Origin: Rhodocyclaceae bacterium
GTDB lineage: Bacteria > Pseudomonadota > Gammaproteobacteria > Burkholderiales > Ga0077523
Length of the DNA stretch: 64,000 nt
Reading direction: 5' to 3'
Assembly (NCBI GenBank): GCA_020248405.1
Contig: JADCHQ010000015.1
Location: forward strand, 78,643-142,642
Made by a program: the position numbers and the translations under genes. The notes under the pieces were generated by a model. The model did no database searches, had not been told where the DNA came from, and saw nothing but the letters and a program-made list of their open reading frames with translations. Positions 38,178-47,700 of the stretch are shown here, piece after piece. How positions within the stretch are numbered: position 1 is the stretch's first letter; every line of letters begins with the position of its first letter.

Positions 38178-40965
38178 CGCCGGCCCCTGGCTGGCCGCAC
38201 TGGTGGCGGCGCCCTTCGCGGGGGCGCTGCTGCCGGCGCTGCTGCACCGCCGCCCTCGCGCGGTGATCGCCTGGGTCACGGCCGCCGTGCCCCTGGCGGC
38301 CTTGGCCCTGCTGCTGGCCTTCGCCCCTGCCGTCCTGCGCGGCGAGACACCGGCGGTGGCCTGGCCATGGATCGAGGCGGCGGGGCTGGAGGTGGCGCTG
38401 CGCCTGGACGGACTGTCGTTGTTGTTCTCCGGGCTGATCCTGGCCATCGGCGCTCTGATCGTGCTCTACGGCGCCTACTACCTCTCGCCCCAGGACCCCT
38501 TCGGCCGCTTCTTCTCCATGCTGCTGGCCTTCATGGGCGCCATGCTGGGCATCGTGCTGTCGGACAACCTGCTGCTCACGGTGGTTTTCTGGGAGCTCAC
38601 CAGCCTCTCCTCATTCCTGCTGATCGGCTACTGGAGCCATCGCGCCGATGCCCGGGTGGGCGCACGCATGGCCCTTGCCGTCACCGGGCTGGGCGGACTT
38701 GCGCTGCTGGGGGGCGCTTTGCTGCTGGGCAGCGCCGCCGGCACCTATCGCATCTCGGAGCTGAACCTGGCGGGCGATGCGCTGCGCGCCCATCCCGACT
38801 ACGCCGTGGCGCTGGTGCTGGTACTACTGGGGGCCTTCACCAAGTCGGCGCAGTTCCCGTTCCACTTCTGGCTGCCCAACGCCATGGCCGCACCCACACC
38901 CGTGTCGGCTTACCTGCACTCGGCCACCATGGTGAAGGCCGGCATCTTCCTGCTGGCGCGGCTGTGGCCGGCTTTGTCGGGTACCGAGTTGTGGTTCTGG
39001 CTGGTGGGCGGCACGGGTCTGGCAACCCTTGCCATCGGCGCCTGGGCGGCACTGTTCCGCCACGATCTGAAGGGGCTGCTGGCCTACTCCACCATCAGCC
39101 ATCTGGGGTTGATCGTGTTGCTGCTCGGGCTCGACAGCCCCATGGCAGCCGTGGCGGGCGTGTTCCACGTGATCAACCACGCCACCTTCAAGGCCTCGCT
39201 GTTCATGGCGGCAGGCATCGTGGACCACGAAACCGGCACCCGCGACATGCGCCGCCTGGGCGGGTTGTGGCGGGCCATGCCCTACACCGGCACGCTTGCC
39301 ATCGTGGCCTCGGCCGCCATGGCGGGCGTTCCGCTGCTCAACGGTTTTCTGTCCAAGGAAATGTTGTTCGCCGAGACCCTGCGTCTGAAATCGCTGGGCA
39401 TCCTGGGCTGGCTGTTTCCGGTGGTGGCCCTGGGCGCGGCGGTGCTGAGCGTGGCCTATTCCACTCGCTTCGTGCACGACGTGTTCTTTGGGGCGCCGGC
39501 CCGCGACCTGCCCCGAACGCCCCACGAACCGCCGCGGTGGATGCGCATCCCGGTGGAAGTGCTGGCGGGTCTGTGCCTGCTGGTGGGCATGTTGCCGGGC
39601 GCCACCGTGGGCGGGCTGCTGGCGGCAGCCTCGGGGGCGGTGGTGGGCGCGGCGCTGCCGTCTTACAGCCTGGCGGTGTGGCATGGCCTGAACGGGCCGC
39701 TGGCCATGAGCGCCCTGGCGCTGGTGGCGGGCGCGATCCTCTACTTCACCCTGTTGCACCGCTTCGATCTGCATGGGCGCGACCCGTCCCATGGTCGCTG
39801 GACGGCACAACGTCTGTTTCTCGACGGGCTCGCCGCACTCACCCGTGGGGCGCAACGCTTCACACGCCTGAGCGCCGATGGCACCCTTCACCGCCAGGTG
39901 GCGCTGGTGCTGCTGGTTGCCCTGGCCCTGGGGGCAGCCCCCTTCGTCACCACCCTGCCGGCACACACTTTTGATGTCCACACGCCCTTCGGTCCGGCAG
40001 CCGCCGCGGTCTGGCTGGTGCTCGCCATCTCCACCGCCGCCGTGGTGGCCCTGCACCGCCAGCGCCTCACTGCCGTGATCCTCATGGGGGCCGTGGGGCT
40101 GACAGTGTCACTGGCTTTCCTGGGGTTGTCCGCGCCCGACCTGGCCCTCACGCAGTTGTCGGTGGAGGTGGCCACCGTGCTGCTGCTGCTGCTGGCCCTG
40201 CCCTTCCTGCCCGCTGCCACGCCGGTCGAGTCCACCGCAGCCCGACGCTGGCGTGATGCCGCTTTGGCGCTGGCCTGCGGCCTGGCCATGGCGGCCGCCG
40301 CCTGGTGGATGACCACCACCACCGGACCCACGGTCTCCGCCGAGCACATCGCCCGCAGCGTGGCCGAGGGTGGCGGCAGCAACGTGGTGAACGTGATCCT
40401 GGTGGATTTCCGCGGCTTCGACACCTACGGCGAGATCACCGTGCTGGCCATCGCTGCCCTGGGCATCGTGGCGCTGCTGGGCGGCGCCCCAGCCCCACGG
40501 CCGCGCGTGGCTGGCGACGAACCGGCACCGGCCGTCTTCCGCCCGGTGATGCTAAGCCTGCTGGCGCGCGTGGTGCTGGCCCTGGCGTTGCTGCTGGCGG
40601 TGCACATTTTTCTGCGTGGCCACAACCTGCCCGGCGGAGGCTTCGTGGCAGGGCTGGTGACAGGCGTGGCAGTGGCCATGTTGTACGTGGCCAATGGCGG
40701 GGCGTGGAGCGCGGCAAGGCTGGGGCTGGACTTCACCCGCACCCTGGCCGCCGGTCTCGCAGTGGCCGGCGCCACGGGGCTGGCCGCCTGGGCCTGGTCG
40801 AAGCCGTTCCTGACCAGCGCCCACGGCCATCTGCACCTGCCCGTGGCGGGTGATATCCACTGGGCGAGCGCGGCGCTCTTCGACCTGGGCGTCTATCTCA
40901 CGGTGCTGGGCGTGGTGATGCTGATCCTCGAACAATTGGGCTGGCTGCGGCCGGCACGGGCCTGA
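38170..40965 (+). CDS. mrpA: Mrp Na+/H+ antiporter subunit A (fused A/B)
   Basis: A 931-residue polytopic protein. Residues 1 to about 520 resemble NADH dehydrogenase NuoL (FWELTSLSSFLLIGYW, TKSAQFPFHFWLPNAMAAPTPVSAYLHSA region), with the proton-path Glu and Lys residues present. The C-terminal part (residues about 790-930) contains LHIFLRGHNLPGGGF-like MnhB sequence, so MrpB is fused. This fits the fused group 2 Mrp systems of Gram-negatives. It exchanges cytoplasmic Na+ or K+ for protons as part of a seven-subunit complex. Confidence 0.93.
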   Translation: MTSAGPWLAALVAAPFAGALLPALLHRRPRAVIAWVTAAVPLAALALLLAFAPAVLRGETPAVAWPWIEAAGLEVALRLDGLSLLFSGLILAIGALIVLYGAYYLSPQDPFGRFFSMLLAFMGAMLGIVLSDNLLLTVVFWELTSLSSFLLIGYWSHRADARVGARMALAVTGLGGLALLGGALLLGSAAGTYRISELNLAGDALRAHPDYAVALVLVLLGAFTKSAQFPFHFWLPNAMAAPTPVSAYLHSATMVKAGIFLLARLWPALSGTELWFWLVGGTGLATLAIGAWAALFRHDLKGLLAYSTISHLGLIVLLLGLDSPMAAVAGVFHVINHATFKASLFMAAGIVDHETGTRDMRRLGGLWRAMPYTGTLAIVASAAMAGVPLLNGFLSKEMLFAETLRLKSLGILGWLFPVVALGAAVLSVAYSTRFVHDVFFGAPARDLPRTPHEPPRWMRIPVEVLAGLCLLVGMLPGATVGGLLAAASGAVVGAALPSYSLAVWHGLNGPLAMSALALVAGAILYFTLLHRFDLHGRDPSHGRWTAQRLFLDGLAALTRGAQRFTRLSADGTLHRQVALVLLVALALGAAPFVTTLPAHTFDVHTPFGPAAAAVWLVLAISTAAVVALHRQRLTAVILMGAVGLTVSLAFLGLSAPDLALTQLSVEVATVLLLLLALPFLPAATPVESTAARRWRDAALALACGLAMAAAAWWMTTTTGPTVSAEHIARSVAEGGGSNVVNVILVDFRGFDTYGEITVLAIAALGIVALLGGAPAPRPRVAGDEPAPAVFRPVMLSLLARVVLALALLLAVHIFLRGHNLPGGGFVAGLVTGVAVAMLYVANGGAWSAARLGLDFTRTLAAGLAVAGATGLAAWAWSKPFLTSAHGHLHLPVAGDIHWASAALFDLGVYLTVLGVVMLILEQLGWLRPARA

Positions 40966-40968
40966 CCC

Positions 40969-41322
40969 ATGGAACTGCTGATCGCCTCCGCCATCGGCCT
41001 GCTGACCGCGGCCGGCGTGTACCTGGTGCTGCGGGCGCGCACCTTCCCGGTGGTGCTCGGCCTCACCTTCCTGTCCTATGCGGTGAACCTGTTCATTTTT
41101 GCCTCGGGCGGACTGCGCACCGGCGCGCCACCGGTGGTGGGCGCCCAGGCCACCTACGCCGATCCGCTGCCTCAGGCGCTGGTGCTCACCGCCATTGTCA
41201 TCGGCTTCGGCATGACGGCCTACCTGATCGTGCTGGCCATGCAGGCACGCGCCGCAACAGGCAGCGACCACGTGGACGCCGGCACCACCCCGCAAGCCCG
41301 ACAGGCCGCGGAGGAAGCGTGA
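40969..41322 (+). CDS. mrpC: Mrp antiporter subunit C
   Basis: A 117-residue NuoK-like protein with three helices. FLSYAVNLFIFASGG and the DPLPQALVLTAIVIGFGMTAYLIVL segment are typical of MrpC/MnhC. The ATG lies three bases after the mrpA stop; the stop overlaps the mrpD GTG. Confidence 0.93.
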   Translation: MELLIASAIGLLTAAGVYLVLRARTFPVVLGLTFLSYAVNLFIFASGGLRTGAPPVVGAQATYADPLPQALVLTAIVIGFGMTAYLIVLAMQARAATGSDHVDAGTTPQARQAAEEA

Positions 41323-42857
41323 ACCACCTGCCAGCCCTGCCCTTCCTGCTGCCAGCCCTGTCCGCCTGCCTGCTGGTATTGCTGTGGGGGCGGCTGCGCG
41401 CACAGCGGGCCGTGGCGGTGGTGTCGGTGGCGGCGCTGCTGGCGGTGGCCTCGGCCTGCCTGCTGCACACCAGCGACGGCGGAGCCCGCGTGTACGCCAT
41501 GGGCGCCTGGCCGGCGCGGCTTGGGATCGTGTTCGTGCTCGACCGGCTGTCGGCGCTCATGGTGGCGCTCACGGCGGCGGTTGCGGCCGCCAGCCTGCTC
41601 TATGCCCTGCGCGGCTGGGATACCAGGGGTGCCCATTTCCACCCGTTGCTGCAGTTCCAGATCATGGGGCTGAACGGCGCCTTCCTCACGGGCGACCTGT
41701 TCAACCTGTTCGTGTGCTTCGAGCTGATGCTGATTGCCTCCTACGGCTTGCTGCAGCACGGCCGCGGCGCGCCCCGGTTGCGGGCCAGCGTGCACTACGT
41801 GGTTCTCAATCTCATCGGATCAACCCTGTTTCTCGTGGCGGTGAGCCTGCTCTACCGGGTGGGAGGCACGCTCAACATGGCCGACCTGGGCGTGATGCTC
41901 GCCCAGGCGCCCCGGGCCCAGTGGCCCTGGATACAGGCGGGCGCCGGGGTGCTGCTGGTGGTGTTCCTGCTGAAGGCGGCGGCCGCGCCCCTTTACCTGT
42001 GGCTGCCGGGCACCTACGGCGCCGCGGCGGCGCCGGTGGCGGCGATTTTCACCCTCCTCACCAAGGTGGGCGTGTACGCGGTGCTGCGCGTCTATCCGCT
42101 GGTGTTTGGCGCCAGTCCGGCTGCCGACCTGGCCACCACGGTCGCGCTGCCGGCCGCCTTGGGCGCAGTGGCGGCGGCGGCGCTGGGCGCCCTGTCCGCG
42201 CCCTCGCTCGGCACGCTGACGGCATGGTTGGCCCTGGGCTCCACGGCCACCTGGCTGGCGGCCGTGGCCACGGGCGCGGCGGGCGCCGTGGGCGGTGGCC
42301 TGTACTACCTTCTGGCCAGTTCGCTCGCCACCGCCGGGCTGTTCCTCCTCACCGACACCATCGCGCGCCACCGCGGCGCTGCCGCCGACCGCCTGGAGCG
42401 GGCCCCACCCATGCCGGCGGCAAGGCTCATGGGCGCGGCGTTCTTTGTCCTCGCGGTAGCCCTGTCGGGCATGCCGCCGCTGGCCGGCTTCCTGGGGAAG
42501 TTCATGATCCTCCAAGGCGCCCCCGGGGCGCCCTGGTTGTGGGGGGTGATCCTCGGCGCCTCGCTGCTCAACATCGTGGCCCTTGCCAAGGCAGGCTCGC
42601 GGCTGTTCTGGAATCTCGAACCGCCCCCCCCAGCCACAACCCTCGACCGGCGCCTGCTGGCAGCACCCGCCGTGTTGCTGGGGCTCATTACGGCACTCAC
42701 CGCGGTGGCAAACCCGGTGGTGGGCTTCACCCGCCAGGCGGCCGCGGAAGCCCTGGACCCCGGCGGCACCCGTTGGGAAGTGCTGGGTGCCGGTCCCAGC
42801 GCCCCCCGGACGGGCGGGAGACTGCCCGCGCCCGGGGGCCGCGAGGCGGCGCCATGA
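41319..42857 (+). CDS. mrpD: Mrp antiporter subunit D
   Basis: A 512-residue NuoM/N-like protein with about 14 helices. GDLFNLFVCFELMLIASYGLL carries the conserved Glu, and FLLKAAAAPLYLWLPGTYGAA the conserved Lys of the proton channel. GTG start overlaps mrpC (GTGA); the stop overlaps the mrpE ATG. Confidence 0.93.
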   Translation: MNHLPALPFLLPALSACLLVLLWGRLRAQRAVAVVSVAALLAVASACLLHTSDGGARVYAMGAWPARLGIVFVLDRLSALMVALTAAVAAASLLYALRGWDTRGAHFHPLLQFQIMGLNGAFLTGDLFNLFVCFELMLIASYGLLQHGRGAPRLRASVHYVVLNLIGSTLFLVAVSLLYRVGGTLNMADLGVMLAQAPRAQWPWIQAGAGVLLVVFLLKAAAAPLYLWLPGTYGAAAAPVAAIFTLLTKVGVYAVLRVYPLVFGASPAADLATTVALPAALGAVAAAALGALSAPSLGTLTAWLALGSTATWLAAVATGAAGAVGGGLYYLLASSLATAGLFLLTDTIARHRGAAADRLERAPPMPAARLMGAAFFVLAVALSGMPPLAGFLGKFMILQGAPGAPWLWGVILGASLLNIVALAKAGSRLFWNLEPPPPATTLDRRLLAAPAVLLGLITALTAVANPVVGFTRQAAAEALDPGGTRWEVLGAGPSAPRTGGRLPAPGGREAAP

Positions 42858-43342
42858 CGCGCTGGCTGCCCTTTCCGCGGTTGTCCGTGGTGCTGGCGGC
42901 GTTGTGGCTCCTGCTGGCCAACTCCCTGTCGGCGGGCCAGGTAATCCTGGCCGCGGCACTGGCGGTGGCCATCCCGCTGGCAGTGCGACGGGTGTTCCCC
43001 ACCGTGCCGCCCATCCGCCGTCCGCTGGCGGCGCTCGCTTACGTGGCGCTGGTGCTGGGCGACATCGTGGTGGCCAACCTGCGCGTGGCGCGGCTGGTGC
43101 TGAGCCCCGTGGCGCGGCTGCGGCCACGCCTGGTGGAAGTGCCCCTGGCGGTGCGCGATCCGGTGGTGGCCAGCGCGCTGGCTGCCACCGTCACCCTGAC
43201 CCCGGGCACGGTGTCGGTTGACCTGGACCTAGAGCGCGGCGTGTTGCTGGTGCATGCCCTGGACGCACCCGACGACGCCGCGGTGCGCGAGGACATCAAG
43301 GCACGCTACGAGGCACGCCTGCGGAGGGTATTCGAATGCTGA
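42854..43342 (+). CDS. mrpE: Mrp antiporter subunit E
   Basis: A 162-residue protein with two N-terminal helices. A cytoplasmic MrpE domain follows, with LTPGTVSVDLD and LLVHALDAP signatures. The ATG overlaps the mrpD stop. The end overlaps mrpF by seven bases. Confidence 0.92.
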   Translation: MTRWLPFPRLSVVLAALWLLLANSLSAGQVILAAALAVAIPLAVRRVFPTVPPIRRPLAALAYVALVLGDIVVANLRVARLVLSPVARLRPRLVEVPLAVRDPVVASALAATVTLTPGTVSVDLDLERGVLLVHALDAPDDAAVREDIKARYEARLRRVFEC

Positions 43343-43608
43343 TGGCCTGGACACTGCTCGCGGCGGCTGCCATGCTGGGGCTTGCCATGCTCCTCAACGT
43401 CTACCGGCTACTGCGGGGCCCAGACACCGCCGACCGCATCCTTGCCCTAGACACCCTGTACGTGAACGCCACCGGCCTGATCGTGCTGCTCGGACTGCAC
43501 ACCGGCAGCACCCTGTACTTCGAGGCGGCACTGCTGATCGCGGCGCTGGGCTTCATCAGCACGGTGGCGCTGTCGAAGTACCTGCTGCGTGGCGACATCA
43601 TCGAGTGA
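43336..43608 (+). CDS. mrpF: Mrp antiporter subunit F
   Basis: A 90-residue protein with three helices, including YRLLRGPDTADRILALDTLYVNATG, the MrpF/MnhF hallmark. Overlaps mrpE and precedes mrpG by seven bases. Confidence 0.93.
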   Translation: MLMAWTLLAAAAMLGLAMLLNVYRLLRGPDTADRILALDTLYVNATGLIVLLGLHTGSTLYFEAALLIAALGFISTVALSKYLLRGDIIE

Positions 43609-43615
43609 GACATCC

Positions 43616-43939
43616 ATGATTCTGGAACTGGCGGTTTCGGCTCTGGTGCTGGCAGGCGCGGGCTTCGCGTTGCTGGGCTCCATCGGACTGGCGCGGTTCC
43701 CCGATCTGCTCACGCGCCTGCATGGCCCGAGCAAGGCCACCACCCTGGGCATCGGCGCGCTGCTGCTGGCCTCCATGGTGTGGTTTTCCGGCCGCGGCGA
43801 CGGAGTCAGCCTGCACGAGTTGCTCATCACGTTGTTCCTGGTGATCACCACGCCGGTGAGCGCCCTGTTCATCGCCAAGGCCGGGCGGCGCGCGGACCAC
43901 ACGGCCGGCACCCATCCACCGCCCCCGCCCCGCCCTTAG
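43616..43939 (+). CDS. mrpG: Mrp antiporter subunit G
   Basis: A 107-residue protein with three helices. GLARFPDLLTRLHGPSKATTLG is the MrpG/MnhG signature. The ATG opening MILELAV was chosen; a nine-codon extension would overlap mrpF. It completes the set A/B, C, D, E, F, G. Confidence 0.92.
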   Translation: MILELAVSALVLAGAGFALLGSIGLARFPDLLTRLHGPSKATTLGIGALLLASMVWFSGRGDGVSLHELLITLFLVITTPVSALFIAKAGRRADHTAGTHPPPPPRP

Positions 43940-43948
43940 GGAGATGCC

Positions 43949-44362
43949 ATGAAGACCTACCCCGCCGACAGCCCCGAAGCCATGGCCCGTGTACTGGCCA
44001 TGGTGATGCTTGCCGACGCGCGGCTCGACGACCGCGAACTGCAAGCCCTGGAGCGCCTCGACCTGTTGCGCCTGATCGGCCTCACCCGTGAGCAGTTCTC
44101 GCAGGTGGTGAAGGACTACTGCGACGAACTGCTGGCCGCCGGCGCCGCGGGAGGCAAGATCAACCTCATGGACAAGGCGCGCATCGATACCATCGTGGAT
44201 GGCGTGCAGGACGAGCGCAAGCGCACCGACGCCGCCAGCATGGCGCTGATCCTCATGAAGGCCGACCAGCAGTTCCACGATGCCGAACTGGCGCTGTTGC
44301 GCTACACCCTTGGGCGCTGGGGCCTGTCCCTGGACGAACTGCAACGCTCGCTGGCGGGTTGA
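43949..44362 (+). CDS. TerB-like protein
   Basis: A 137-residue all-helical soluble protein. MARVLAMVMLADARLDDRELQALERL and the later MALILMKADQQFHDAELALLRYTL segment, with acidic residues after VMLADAR, fit the TerB/TerB-like fold known from tellurite-resistance and DnaJ-linked proteins. It begins nine bases after mrpG with GGGAG ahead of the ATG, so it is co-transcribed with the antiporter. A role in tellurite resistance is not implied. Confidence 0.7.
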   Translation: MKTYPADSPEAMARVLAMVMLADARLDDRELQALERLDLLRLIGLTREQFSQVVKDYCDELLAAGAAGGKINLMDKARIDTIVDGVQDERKRTDAASMALILMKADQQFHDAELALLRYTLGRWGLSLDELQRSLAG

Positions 44363-44372
44363 CGTAAATCAA
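44359..44372 (+). promoter_or_regulatory. FNR/CRP-family binding site
   Basis: TTGAC-GTAA-ATCAA matches the FNR/ANR consensus TTGAT-N4-ATCAA at nine of ten defined positions. It overlaps the stop codon of the TerB-like gene. Its centre lies 41.5 bases before the start predicted from the TAGAGT hexamer at 44395-44400, the class II activator position. Confidence 0.65.
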
Positions 44373-44406
44373 GGCTGACCCGCGGCCCGGCCCCTAGAGT
44401 CGCGTC

Positions 44407-44629
44407 CAACGCGCGGGGGAAAAGGCCGGCGCGGGCCGGGAGCACGCCGTGGCGAGGGGCCGCGGACCCGGACACCGGCGGCCATGCAGTTCCACGGATG
44501 TACCGCGTTACCGGGCACGCTGGAATTTTCGGTGTGCGATCGGTCGGAGTGGCGTTCCGGCCGGTTCATGGTTGCTTCGCTACGTCGTTTCAGGGAACTT
44601 CGGGGTGCCGTCAGGCACCCCGTTTTTTT
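44407..44629 (+). ncRNA. Candidate FNR-activated small RNA
   Basis: About 223 bases run from the predicted start (near 44407, from the FNR box and TAGAGT) to the end of a strong intrinsic terminator. No open frame here ends before the terminator with a good start site; the frames read through it. The 5' part is extremely GC-rich with many complementary blocks, while the 3' part is less so. This fits an anaerobically induced regulatory RNA like FnrS or Neisseria AniS in its control logic; no sequence homology is claimed. It could instead be an attenuated leader of hrpA. Confidence 0.45.
44601..44629 (+). terminator. Intrinsic terminator upstream of hrpA
   Basis: A perfect 9-bp GC-rich stem, CGGGGTGCC/GGCACCCCG, with a GTCA loop, is followed by seven T residues. 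It lies 239 bases beyond the TerB-like stop and 82 bases before the hrpA start, so it ends a separate transcript or attenuates one. Confidence 0.93.
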
Positions 44630-44711
44630 GTGCGCCGGGTTGCCGAACCAGCGGACCACGGCGGCTCTCAAAGCCGCCTGCGCCCGTGACTTAACATTGC
44701 ACCCCACCGCC

Positions 44712-47700
44712 GTGACCTCCCCCTCGCCGTCAGACCTTCTCGCGTCACCGCCCTCGCGGCGTTCGCCCCTGGACGCCCAGTGGCAGCGCGTGCCTGCCTG
44801 CATGATCGAAGACCAGTCGCGGCTTCGCGCCCGCCTGGCGCGGCTGCGCGAAGCCAAGACCGGCGTGGACGAGGCCGATCTGGCCCGTATCGGAAGCGAC
44901 ATCGACACCTCGCTGGCCCGAGTGGCCCGGCGCCGCGCCCGCCTGCCGGTGCTGCGCTACCCAGAAGAGCTGCCCGTGAGCGGCAAGCGCGGCGAAATCG
45001 CCGCTGCGCTCAACGCCCACCCGGTGATCATCGTGTGCGGCGAGACCGGCTCGGGCAAGACCACGCAACTACCCAAGATCTGTCTGGAAGCAGGACGCGG
45101 CGTGCAAGGCCTCATTGGCCACACCCAGCCGCGACGCATCGCGGCGCGCACCGTGGCCGGGCGCATCGCGCAGGAGCTGGGCTCGCCGCTGGGAGAGCTG
45201 GTGGGCTACAAGGTGCGCTTCAACGACCACGTGGGGCCCGAGCCCTTCGTCAAGCTCATGACCGACGGCATCCTGCTCGCCGAGACGCAGGCCGACCGCC
45301 AGCTGCGCGCCTACGACACGCTCATCGTGGACGAGGCCCACGAGCGCAGCCTCAACATCGACTTCCTGCTGGGCTACCTGCGCCAGCTGCTGCCCAGGCG
45401 CCCGGACCTGAAGCTGATCATCACCTCGGCCACCATCGACGCCCAGCGCTTCTCGCGGCATTTCATGGACGCGCCGGTAATCGAGGTGTCCGGGCGGCTG
45501 TATCCCGTGGAGGTGGAGTATCGCCCGATCCGCGTGGACGAAGAGGACAAGGGCGGCGAAGCGCCCGACCTGCCCGAGACCATCGCCGACGCGCTCGACC
45601 ACCTGTACCTGAAGCACGGCAGCGGCGACGCGCTGGTGTTCCTGCCGGGCGAGCGCGAGATCCGGGAAACCGCCGAGCACCTGCGCAAGCATCCCGTGGG
45701 GCGGGTGCGCGGCGGAGCGGGCGGCGTGGAGATCCTGCCGCTGTTCGCGCGCCTGTCGCTCGCCGAGCAGGAGCGCGTGTTCAAGCCCGATGCCGGGCCG
45801 CGGGTGGTGCTGGCCACCAACGTGGCCGAGACCTCGCTCACGGTGCCGCGCATCCGCTACGTGGTGGACCCGGGGCTGGCGCGCATCAATCGCTACAGCT
45901 TCCGCAACAAGGTGGAGATGCTGCAGGTGGAGCCCGTGTCCCGGGCTTCGGCCAACCAGCGCACGGGGCGCTGCGGGCGCGTCTCGAGCGGTGTGTGCGT
46001 ACGGCTGTACTCCGAGGAGGAATTCCAGGCACGACCCGAGTTCACCGACCCCGAGATCCTGCGCTCCTCGCTCGCGGCGGTGATCCTGCGCATGAAGGCG
46101 CTCAAGCTCGGCGAGCCCGAGTCCTTTCCCTTCGTGGAGCCGCCCCAGCCGCGCATGATCGCCGACGGCTACCAGCTGCTGCTGGAACTGGGCGCGGTGG
46201 ACGAGCGCCACAACCTCACCAGCGTGGGCGCCCAGCTCGCCCGGCTGCCCATCGACCCGCGCATCGGCCGCATGATCGTGGCCGCGAAGCGCGAGAACTG
46301 CCTGCGCGAGGTGCTCGTCATCGCCGCGGCCCTGTCGGTGCAGGACCCGCGCGACCGGCCCATGGAGAAGGCCGAGTCGGCCGACGCCGCCCACGCCGCC
46401 TTCGTGGACGAGCGCTCCGACTTCCTTGGCTTCCTCAAGCTCTGGGACTTCTACGACGAGCTGCTCAAGCACAGGAAATCCACCCGCAAGCTGCAGGCCG
46501 AGTGCCGCGAGAAGTTTCTCTCGTGGCTGCGGCTGCGCGAGTGGCGCGATCTGCACGGCCAGCTGCACGCGCTGGTGTCGGAGATGGGCTGGCGGGAAAA
46601 CGACAAGCCCGCCGAGCACGCCCAGGTGCACCGCGCGCTGCTCGCCGGGCTGCTGGGCAACATCGGCATGAAGGGCGAGGAGGGTGGCGAATACCTGGGC
46701 GCGCGGAGCGTGAAGTTCCACGTCTTCCCCGGCTCGGCGTTGCGCAAGAAGCAGCCCCGCTGGGTGATGGCCGCGGAGCTCACCGAGACCACGCGGCTGT
46801 TCGCGCGCTGCGTGGCGGGCATCGAGCCCGAGTGGATCGAGGCAGCCGCGCCACACCTGGCGAAGAAGCACCACTTCGACCCCCACTGGGAGAAGGCCAC
46901 CGGGCAGGTGGTGGCCTTCGAGCGGGTGACGGTCTACGGCCTCATTGTGGTGCCGCGGCGGCGCGTGGCCTACGGGCCCATCGACCCCGCCGAGTCGCGC
47001 CGCATCTTCATCCGCGCCGCGCTCGTGGAAGGCGACGCGCGCCTGGAGGCGCCCTTCCTGCGCCACAACCGCCGACTGGTGGAAGAGGTGCGCGACCTGG
47101 AGCACAAGTCGCGCCGCCACGACGTGCTGGTGGATGCCGAGGACATGTTCGCCTTCTACGACGCGCGCATCCCCGCCGGCGTGCATGGCATGGCTGCCTT
47201 CGAGCACTGGCGCAAGGAGGCTGAGCGCGCCGATGCGAGGCTGCTGTTCATGACCCGCGAGGGGCTCATGCGCCAGGGCGCCCAGGCGCCCAGCGCCGAG
47301 CGCTTTCCCGACGCGCTGGAGATGAACGGCGTGCGCTACGCGCTCGCCTACCGGTTCGACCCGGGCCACCCGCTGGACGGGGTCACGCTGCAGGTGCCGC
47401 TGCACCTGCTCAACCAGGTGGACGAGCGCCGCGCCCAGTGGCTCGTGCCGGGGTTGCTGCGCGACAAGCTCACCGAGCTGCTGAAGAGCCTGCCCAAGGG
47501 GCTGCGCAGGCATTTCGTGCCCGTGCCCCAGGTGGTCACGGCGCTGCTGGGCGAAATCGAGGCCGACGCAGTGCCGCTGCCCGAGGTGCTGTCCGAGGCG
47601 CTGAGGCGCCAGACCGGGGTGGAGGTTCCCGTGGACGCATGGGATTTGGCCGGCCTGCCGGCGCACCTGCACATGAACTTCCGCGTGCTCGACGAGAAAG

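Noticed and set aside
36897-38447. Upstream extension of the small lipoprotein frame across the Ca/Na exchanger
   Set aside because: The lipoprotein signal peptide marks its start at 36896, and the exchanger's alpha-repeats prove the other strand is coding there.
43949-44362. Tellurite resistance determinant
   Set aside because: The TerB-like fold alone does not confer it; the TerA, TerC, TerD and TerE genes are absent and the gene belongs to the antiporter operon.
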